The notes under the pieces were generated by a model, which worked only from the letters and a program-made list of their open reading frames with translations, was not told the origin of the DNA and ran no database searches. 64,000 nt of DNA from positions 265,156-329,155 of the forward strand of contig JTDA01000003.1 of NCBI GenBank assembly GCA_000803105.1. Reading direction: 5' to 3'. Positions 59,439 through 64,000 of this stretch are shown piece by piece; the first letter of the stretch is position 1; every line of letters begins with the position of its first letter. Origin of the DNA: Coprobacter secundus. GTDB lineage: Bacteria; Bacteroidota; Bacteroidia; Bacteroidales; Coprobacteraceae. The position numbers and the translations under genes were made by a program.

Positions 59439-60718
59439 AACCGAGAACACACATACAGCAGGAAGTCGCACATCTGAGCAAGCGACTACCGAGATTGACC
59501 GCCACGCAAAAGGCATACGCTTTCCGTCATTGCTTCAAGCACTACGCAATCAAGAGAGCGGACGGCACGAACATCTGTACCGAGTGCGGACATTCGTGGA
59601 AGAGCGACCACGACCTTGCAGACACCCTTTGCGGATGTATCTGCCCCCATTGCGGTATGCAGTTGGAAGCGTTGCGCACCCGAAAGAGCGTTTTCAGCGA
59701 GAATGAATACTTCTCCATTGTCACCACCAGCAAGCAGTATCAAGTGATACGCTTCTTCTTCGTCAAGTCCCGATACAAGGCAGGGCAAGCAGCCGAGTAT
59801 TCCATTTATGAAGTGGTGCAGAGGTGGATTTCGCCCAAAGGCACAACCACCACCGTTGCCCGACTTCGTGGTATGTCAATGTTGTATTACGACCAATGGG
59901 CGGAATACAGCGACATGGAGGTGCGCAAGAACAACGGACTTCACGCATACGATATAGCACCTGTGTGTACCTATCCCCGACAGCGTTTCATCCCCGAACT
60001 GAAACGCAACGGTTTCAACGGGGACTATCACAACACACTGCCGTATGACCTTTTCACGGCTATCCTTTCCGACAGCCAAGCCGAAACACTCTTGAAGGCA
60101 GGGCAATACGCCATGTTGAGCCACTATATTCGCAGTTCCTTTGACATGGAGCAATATTGGGCATCCGTCAAGATTTGCATCCGCAATGGTTACACCATTT
60201 CAGACGGCTCCGTATGGTGCGACACCATAGACCTCCTGCGTCATTTTGGCAAGGACACGAACAGCCCGAAATACGTCTGCCCTGCCGACCTCAAAGCGGA
60301 ACACGACAAGTTGGTGGCAAAGCGCAACCTGCAAAGGGAGCGTGAGCGGACGGAACAGCAACGGCAAAAGGCGATTGAGGACGAGAAGAACTATCTGAAA
60401 GACAAAGGAATGTTCTTCGGGCTTGTATTTTCCGACAACCTTATTCTTGTCAAAGTCATTGAAAGCGTGGAGGAAATGATTGAGGAAGGACGGCTGATGC
60501 ACCATTGCGTGGGCGGTTATCACAACAAGGCAAACTCTCTCATCCTATCCGCCACCATTGAAGGCAAACGGATTGAAACGATAGAAGTCAGTTTGAAAAC
60601 GCTGAAAGTGGTACAGAGCAGAGGGGTATGCAATTCCAATACCGAGTACCACGACCGCATCATCCGACTTGTGGAGGACAATGCCGGACTTATCCGTCAG
60701 CGTATGAACGCAGCATAA
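59435..60718 (+). CDS. PcfJ-like protein with zinc ribbon
   Basis: A 427-residue cytoplasmic protein of the PcfJ family, known from the conjugative plasmid pCF10 and from Bacteroides transposons. An N-terminal zinc-ribbon-like segment (about 47-73) has C-x2-C and C-x-C-x2-C groups (NICTECGHSW, then CGCICPHCG). The C-terminal part holds the family block RLMHHCVGGYHNKANSLILS with His-His-Cys and a following SRGVCNSNTEYH. Its role in transfer is unknown. Translationally coupled to the PcfK gene by an ATGA overlap. Confidence 0.87.
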   Translation: MKPRTHIQQEVAHLSKRLPRLTATQKAYAFRHCFKHYAIKRADGTNICTECGHSWKSDHDLADTLCGCICPHCGMQLEALRTRKSVFSENEYFSIVTTSKQYQVIRFFFVKSRYKAGQAAEYSIYEVVQRWISPKGTTTTVARLRGMSMLYYDQWAEYSDMEVRKNNGLHAYDIAPVCTYPRQRFIPELKRNGFNGDYHNTLPYDLFTAILSDSQAETLLKAGQYAMLSHYIRSSFDMEQYWASVKICIRNGYTISDGSVWCDTIDLLRHFGKDTNSPKYVCPADLKAEHDKLVAKRNLQRERERTEQQRQKAIEDEKNYLKDKGMFFGLVFSDNLILVKVIESVEEMIEEGRLMHHCVGGYHNKANSLILSATIEGKRIETIEVSLKTLKVVQSRGVCNSNTEYHDRIIRLVEDNAGLIRQRMNAA

Positions 60719-60742
60719 TATCAACTTATAATACATAACAGC

Positions 60743-61000
60743 ATGGAAGTAAGAATTGAAAGTATGATTTGTTTGTGGGACGATAAAATCCCCTCGATGT
60801 TCCTTGAATTTATAAACCTCCTCACTCTTTGTCAGAGTGAGGAGCAGTTAAGAGCAAGCGTAAAAGACTTTTCCGAGAAGCACGAACTTGACAAGTTCTT
60901 TCTTTACGGCTTCGGCTCACACCATTTCTACCTGCACCAACGCTACACAAGCAATCCCGATATGGTGATGCAGAACAGAGTGTTGTCAGTACATTTCTAA
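60743..61000 (+). CDS. Hypothetical ICE protein, 85 residues
   Basis: Unrecognised protein starting MEVRIESMICLWDDKIPSMF. Amphipathic helices in the first half, aromatic and His residues towards the end (FGSHHFYLHQRY). No signal peptide. It is 24 bases behind the PcfJ gene and 20 bases ahead of the DUF3873 gene, so it is part of the same array. Confidence 0.6.
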   Translation: MEVRIESMICLWDDKIPSMFLEFINLLTLCQSEEQLRASVKDFSEKHELDKFFLYGFGSHHFYLHQRYTSNPDMVMQNRVLSVHF

Positions 61001-61020
61001 CCATCTAAAAAACAACGATT

Positions 61021-61251
61021 ATGAGTACACGAATGACAATCAACGGAGTAAGTACCTGCACGGAAGCAGGTACGGAGAAATACGAGAAATTTCAAATGGG
61101 TATTGGCAGACGCAGGCGAACACTTGTGCAATACGATTACCGCCACACGGACGGAGAGTTGTTCTCTTGTGTCAAACCCACGTTGGACGAGTGCCGAACC
61201 GCACGGGACAAGTGGCTGACGGCAAAGGAAGGAAAGGAGGGCAAGCGATGA
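61021..61251 (+). CDS. DUF3873 family protein
   Basis: A 76-residue protein beginning MSTRMTINGVSTCTEAGTEK. The TINGVSTCT start and YDYRHTDGELFSCVKPTLDECR block match DUF3873, a small family restricted to Bacteroidota conjugative elements. Two cysteines are conserved-looking but no metal site is clear. Its stop overlaps the next start by 4 bases. Confidence 0.75.
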   Translation: MSTRMTINGVSTCTEAGTEKYEKFQMGIGRRRRTLVQYDYRHTDGELFSCVKPTLDECRTARDKWLTAKEGKEGKR

Positions 61252-61496
61252 ACGTGGCAGGCTACCAAACACTGATCGTCAGATTCAGCGAGCCTATCAA
61301 GGCATTGGACGGCATCTTTGACGATGCGGAAGCGTGGGGAGTTGATACCCTGAAGGGGTGGATAGACAGCTATGAAAGCAGCCGTTTCACCGCCATTGAC
61401 AGCCATACGGCAGTCATAACGAGCGAGTACAACATGGAGTGTCTGAGAAAGTGGCTGGAAAGATGCACACCCATAGCTGAGAAAACAGAATTTTGA
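61248..61496 (+). CDS. Hypothetical ICE protein, 82 residues
   Basis: Starts MNVAGYQTLIVRFSEPIKAL at 61248, where ATGA overlaps the stop of the DUF3873 gene; a longer frame from 61167 lies inside that gene and is rejected. Alternating hydrophobic pattern suggests a small alpha/beta fold. Function unknown. Confidence 0.65.
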   Translation: MNVAGYQTLIVRFSEPIKALDGIFDDAEAWGVDTLKGWIDSYESSRFTAIDSHTAVITSEYNMECLRKWLERCTPIAEKTEF

Positions 61497-61549
61497 ACGG
61501 TGTGGCGGTGTCCGCACCGCCACACCATAACACTTAAAAAACAACGAAT

Positions 61550-61858
61550 ATGATAGCAAAGACAATTATGGAGCAGATAGGTGGCAGACGCTTTGCCGCC
61601 ATGACGGGAAGCAAAGACTTCATAGACATGGGTAACGGTTTACGCATGAGCCTTGCGAGGAACAAGACGAGTGCCAACCGACTTGACATCATCTATGACG
61701 GAGGAGCAGACCTCTACAATATGCGTTTCTACCGCAGGACGTTCAGCAAAAAGACATTCGAGTGCAAGACGAAGGACATCGAAACGCACGAGGGGATATA
61801 TTGCGATATGCTGGAGGAAATGTTCACGATGGTGACGGGGCTTTACACCCGTTTTTGA
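61550..61858 (+). CDS. Hypothetical ICE protein, 102 residues
   Basis: Begins MIAKTIMEQIGGRRFAAMTG. A beta-rich middle (RLDIIYDGGADLYNMRFYRR) and a C-terminal helix (CDMLEEMFTMVTGLY). Short proteins with this IMEQIGGRRFAAMTGSK start recur in Bacteroidota conjugative elements; no function is assigned. Last gene of the plus-strand array; its stop touches the structured element at 61858-61934. Confidence 0.65.
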   Translation: MIAKTIMEQIGGRRFAAMTGSKDFIDMGNGLRMSLARNKTSANRLDIIYDGGADLYNMRFYRRTFSKKTFECKTKDIETHEGIYCDMLEEMFTMVTGLYTRF

Positions 61859-61934
61859 GAGGTGGGCGGCGAAAGCCGCCTACTTTCTTTCAGTGAGCAT
61901 GATGGCGGACAAAGAAAGTAGCAAAGAAACCTCT
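61858..61934. other. Compact three-way-junction inverted repeat
   Basis: Outer helix AGAGGT (61858-61863) with ACCTCT (61929-61934); hairpin 1 GGCGGC-GAAA-GCCGCC (61865-61880, a GNRA tetraloop); hairpin 2 TACTTTCTTT (61881-61890) with AAAGAAAGTA (61911-61920). No T-tract follows, so it is not a plain terminator. Confidence 0.6.
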
Positions 61935-61950
61935 GTTCTAATCTACGATG

Positions 61951-62598
61951 TTATTGCCTAATTTCTGACATATAAATTCGTTTGTATTCACTACCTTCTA
62001 TTGGCTCTATATCGGTTATTTCAAATGAAGTTCCTCTCAAAAAATTGACTTGCGTTTCCTGACCATGATTATAAATCATGTATAGACAATGTGCTTGCGT
62101 TTCATTTTCAGGAAGAGTTTTTATAACGTAAACATCACTTCTGTTTTGTTTCCAATCTTCGGTTGTTGTCGTAAGGCTATGGGAAGGTTGGTATATATCA
62201 CCTACTTCAAAATTTGTTTTATCTCCAGTTTTAGTAAAACGATATAATATATTTCCGTTAAACTTAGGTGCTTTGTTTATTATACTGTTTAGTATAATTT
62301 GCATTTCGTGAACAATATCAGGCACTTCTCCATAATAATTGTCATCTCTAAATGCATACGATATATTACCAAGAAAACAGGTTAATATCATTTTTTCCAC
62401 ATCGGTTAGTCCATAGCGATTTTCCTTGTCAATGTTGTTGTGCTGAAAACTCTGAAAAGGTTTTTTACCCAAGAAACTCAAAGGGTCATATGAAAAGCCA
62501 AATTCTTCAAGTTCCTCATTCCAAACTAATTCCGGCTCAGCTTGTGAGGATGCTAAATACTTTTCTTCTTCCGATAAGAAATATTGAATATCTTTCAT
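61951..62598 (-). CDS. Cargo protein with ADP-ribosyltransferase-like C-terminus
   Basis: A 215-residue protein without signal peptide, AT-rich compared with the genes on both sides. The N-terminal half (about 1-105) is helical and unrecognised. The C-terminal half reads like a mono-ADP-ribosyltransferase: ILYRFTKTG (Arg motif, about 118-126), GDIYQPSHSLTTTTEDW (place of the STS motif, about 133-149), then QETQVNFLRGTSFEITDIE, where R-G-T-x-F normally follows the catalytic E-x-E; here the expected second Glu is Gln (E-T-Q). So it may be a divergent or inactive ADP-ribosyltransferase fold. It has its own -7 element, lies opposite to the accessory array and looks like acquired cargo. Confidence 0.6.
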   Translation of the reverse strand: MKDIQYFLSEEEKYLASSQAEPELVWNEELEEFGFSYDPLSFLGKKPFQSFQHNNIDKENRYGLTDVEKMILTCFLGNISYAFRDDNYYGEVPDIVHEMQIILNSIINKAPKFNGNILYRFTKTGDKTNFEVGDIYQPSHSLTTTTEDWKQNRSDVYVIKTLPENETQAHCLYMIYNHGQETQVNFLRGTSFEITDIEPIEGSEYKRIYMSEIRQ

Positions 62599-62620
62599 TT
62601 TATCTCTAAATTACTAATGA

Positions 62621-62628
62621 CAAAGGTA
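62621..62628 (-). promoter_or_regulatory. -7 element (TACCTTTG) of the cargo gene
   Basis: Exact TAnnTTTG match on the minus strand 22 bases before the ATG at 62598; gives a very short leader. Confidence 0.45.
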
Positions 62629-62644
62629 ATTGTTTTATTTGAAA

Positions 62645-62690
62645 CAATGGCATTTAAGTTCTTAGAATAACCAGAACTTAAATGCCATTG
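62645..62690 (-). terminator. Hairpin closing the tra operon
   Basis: 18 perfect pairs (62645-62662 with 62673-62690) around a 10-base loop, 7 bases after the lysozyme stop; followed on the minus strand by TTTCAAAT. Confidence 0.65.
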
Positions 62691-62697
62691 AAATCTA

Positions 62698-63225
62698 TTA
62701 CGGGATATACAGTAGCGCAAACTCCGCCTTCCTCCGTTTGAGTAGCATGGCATGGCGTTTTCCCTTGTAGTTGCAGAAAGCGATATACTCCCGATAGATG
62801 TTCCTATCTCCTGCCTCCAGCTTTCGGATCAGCGTGCTTTTGGGTATCTTCCCGCTTCCCAACAGACGGTACGGACCGACATTGTAGGCGAGCGTGGCAA
62901 GGAGCAGACTATCTTTCCCGAACTGCCGGAACATTGCGCAGAACTTCCGTAGGTCTTTCCGCAGAAGCGCGTCCGCCTGCCGCTTCGTCATGGTGCGTGC
63001 AGAATACCTTTCACCCGGTAACAACTTATGCCCATATCCCACATACGGGTAATGTTTTTCCGAGTGCCAGCCTTCAAAATACTTCGTGCATCGCACCGCC
63101 CTCTCAAATGGCAGCAACCGATAGATAGCCGCCTGTCCGTCCGTTCCCTCATGGCGGCTGTCCCGTGCGGACACGGAACAGACCGCCAGAAGCGAACAAA
63201 GGATAGCTATGAATACACGCATCAT
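62698..63225 (-). CDS. Exported phage-type lysozyme of the conjugative element
   Basis: A 175-residue protein with signal peptide (about 1-20, cleavage near VSA/R). The domain resembles GH24 phage lysozymes: KYFEGWHSEKHYPYVGYGHKL contains the catalytic Glu and the YGH strand (Val replaces the usual Thr before GYGH), followed by LATLAYNVGPYRLLGSG. It would open peptidoglycan locally for the transfer machinery. It overlaps the TraQ gene by 4 bases and is the last gene of the tra operon. Confidence 0.85.
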   Translation of the reverse strand: MMRVFIAILCSLLAVCSVSARDSRHEGTDGQAAIYRLLPFERAVRCTKYFEGWHSEKHYPYVGYGHKLLPGERYSARTMTKRQADALLRKDLRKFCAMFRQFGKDSLLLATLAYNVGPYRLLGSGKIPKSTLIRKLEAGDRNIYREYIAFCNYKGKRHAMLLKRRKAEFALLYIP

Positions 63226-63728
63226 CGTGTAAGGGGCTTGAAGTTTCCGATGGGGACAACAGAGATAACCCCGTCCTCCTTAACGTTTCGGTTGTTGAAA
63301 TCAAACTCCAGCTCATATGAATTGCCGAAATTGTCCTCTACCACTACAATGAAGTTGTGCGCTTCCTCGCCCTCCGCTGTGTAGTACAGCCGGAACTTCT
63401 CGTTTTCGAGCAGGTAGCGGTCGTTTGGCAGGAACGTGATGCCGTTGTCCATTTTCAACGTGCCTTCTCCCTCGAACTGGAAATACCGGATGGTATAGAG
63501 GGTGTTGGCGTAATCGCCCGTCTTTTTCAACTCACAGCGGATTTCAACCGTCTGTCCCTTCGTCACCTTGTTAGGCACGGGCATGATTTCCACCGTGAAG
63601 GGATAGGATTGCTGGATATCCATGTCATCGTCACACGACACGAGGGTGAATGACATGGCGGCTATCAGGCATAACGCCACTGCCTTGAATATTGATGTTC
63701 TCTTGTTTCTGTTGTTCAGTATGTTCAT
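63222..63728 (-). CDS. traQ: TraQ-type conjugal transfer lipoprotein (DUF3872)
   Basis: A 168-residue lipoprotein. The family start MNILNNRNKRTSIFKAVALC is at 63728; a frame open to 63803 lies inside the upstream gene. The lipobox is LVSC (Cys about 32) followed by DDDMD. The mature part is an Ig-like beta domain (FTVEIMPVPNKVTKGQTVEI, then NFGNSYELEFDFNNR) as in DUF3872, the CTnDOT TraQ family. The role in mating is undefined. Coupled by 4-base overlaps to the genes on both sides. Confidence 0.87.
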   Translation of the reverse strand: MNILNNRNKRTSIFKAVALCLIAAMSFTLVSCDDDMDIQQSYPFTVEIMPVPNKVTKGQTVEIRCELKKTGDYANTLYTIRYFQFEGEGTLKMDNGITFLPNDRYLLENEKFRLYYTAEGEEAHNFIVVVEDNFGNSYELEFDFNNRNVKEDGVISVVPIGNFKPLTR

Positions 63729-64000
63729 TGTTCTTCGATTTTTAGATGGTTGTTTTTCTGTTTTTTCGTTGTCAGTTGCAGGTACTCGTTCAAGTCCTTG
63801 CAACCGTCATAGAGGGAGGAACGGTCGGTGACACGTTCCCCGTATCGCATGGTAAGTGCGGCAAGCGTCCGCCGTCCGGCTTCGTCACGGTCGAGGAAGC
63901 AGCCGATGCGCCCGTATCCGTCCAGCAATCCCGCCGCCTTCTCCACGTTGGCGACTGAGTTCAGCACAAGACAGTCAGCGTTACCGGTTACACCAAGCGT
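63725..64000 (-). CDS. Toprim/primase-like protein of the tra operon (TraP type), partial
   Basis: The frame is open to the right edge, so the N-terminus lies outside; 91 residues are visible. GVTGNADCLVLNSVANVEKA followed by GYGRIGCFLDRDEAGRRTL shows the second half of a toprim domain with the D-x-D metal motif. In CTnDOT-family elements a primase-like TraP precedes TraQ. The end overlaps the TraQ start by 4 bases (ATGA). Confidence 0.82.
   Translation of the reverse strand, partial: TLGVTGNADCLVLNSVANVEKAAGLLDGYGRIGCFLDRDEAGRRTLAALTMRYGERVTDRSSLYDGCKDLNEYLQLTTKKQKNNHLKIEEQ

Larger units (their letters stand above)
57418..64000. mobile_element. CTnDOT-like integrative conjugative element, tra-side end (partial)
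   Basis: From the att-like core to the right edge: DNA visibly richer in GC than the chromosome, a structured non-coding end, PcfK/PcfJ and DUF3873-type accessory genes, and a minus-strand toprim-TraQ(DUF3872)-lysozyme operon in the order known from CTnDOT-family elements. The integrase, mobilisation genes and other end are outside the window. Confidence 0.85.

Overview
The window is chromosomal DNA of an anaerobe of the Bacteroidota, most likely order Bacteroidales. The evidence is a complete type IX secretion (T9SS) core operon, SusC/SusD outer-membrane pairs, a gingipain-type C25 peptidase, proteins with T9SS C-terminal sorting tails, Bacteroidota-type promoters (TTTG, about 20 bases, TAnnTTTG), weak Shine-Dalgarno sequences and a CTnDOT-like conjugative transposon. 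Genus cannot be fixed from sequence alone; a Barnesiellaceae/Coprobacter-like or Dysgonomonas-like host is a guess.

Layout. 1-2.7 kb: partial NUDIX hydrolase, a methyltransferase, a PduO-type cobalamin adenosyltransferase and two small proteins. 2.7-9.1 kb: T9SS operon porP-gldK-gldL-gldM-gldN with promoter and terminator. 9.5-10.4 kb: fructokinase. 10.7-15.2 kb (minus): rpoN, a PAP2-like membrane protein, purE, ispG. 15.4-19.1 kb (minus): DUF488 and a glycine-betaine-type ABC importer, ending in a MITE-like palindrome. 19.3-25.2 kb (minus): two T9SS cargo proteins, a LamG/metallophosphoesterase and a C25 peptidase. 25.4-31.8 kb: DUF1848, a tRNA with CAU anticodon, ribF, an Lrp regulator, three FKBP isomerases and a cysteine-free sirtuin. 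31.9-41.6 kb (minus): a polysaccharide utilization locus, SusC, SusD, lipoprotein and a T9SS-tailed GH85-like endo-beta-N-acetylglucosaminidase. 42-47.7 kb: Na/Pi transporter, nucleoside kinase, HAD phosphatase, initiator tRNA, porT and a 56-residue ferredoxin. 48-56.5 kb: a large T9SS sialidase converging on a GH3/beta-lactamase fusion with a split 5'-nucleotidase. 56.8 kb: rplS.

From about 57.42 kb to the end lies the tra-side end of an integrative conjugative element. It begins at a CTnDOT-like core sequence next to the 3' remnant of an AraC-type regulator gene, continues through about 850 bases of nested inverted repeats, then a plus-strand array of small accessory genes with PcfK/PcfJ homologues, and closes with a minus-strand tra operon (toprim protein, DUF3872/TraQ lipoprotein, lysozyme). 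Base composition becomes visibly GC-richer here. Between the two modules sits one AT-rich minus-strand gene with its own promoter, flanked by RNA-like inverted repeats. Its C-terminal half resembles an ADP-ribosyltransferase fold, and it is the best candidate here for an undescribed cargo function.

How the genes fit together: the T9SS core (porP, gldKLMN, porT) would export at least four cargo proteins encoded in the same window (metallophosphoesterase, C25 peptidase, GH85-like enzyme, sialidase). Sialidase, endo-beta-N-acetylglucosaminidase and GH3 N-acetylhexosaminidase, with SusCD import and a sugar kinase, suggest growth on sialylated host glycoproteins. That last step is inference from families.
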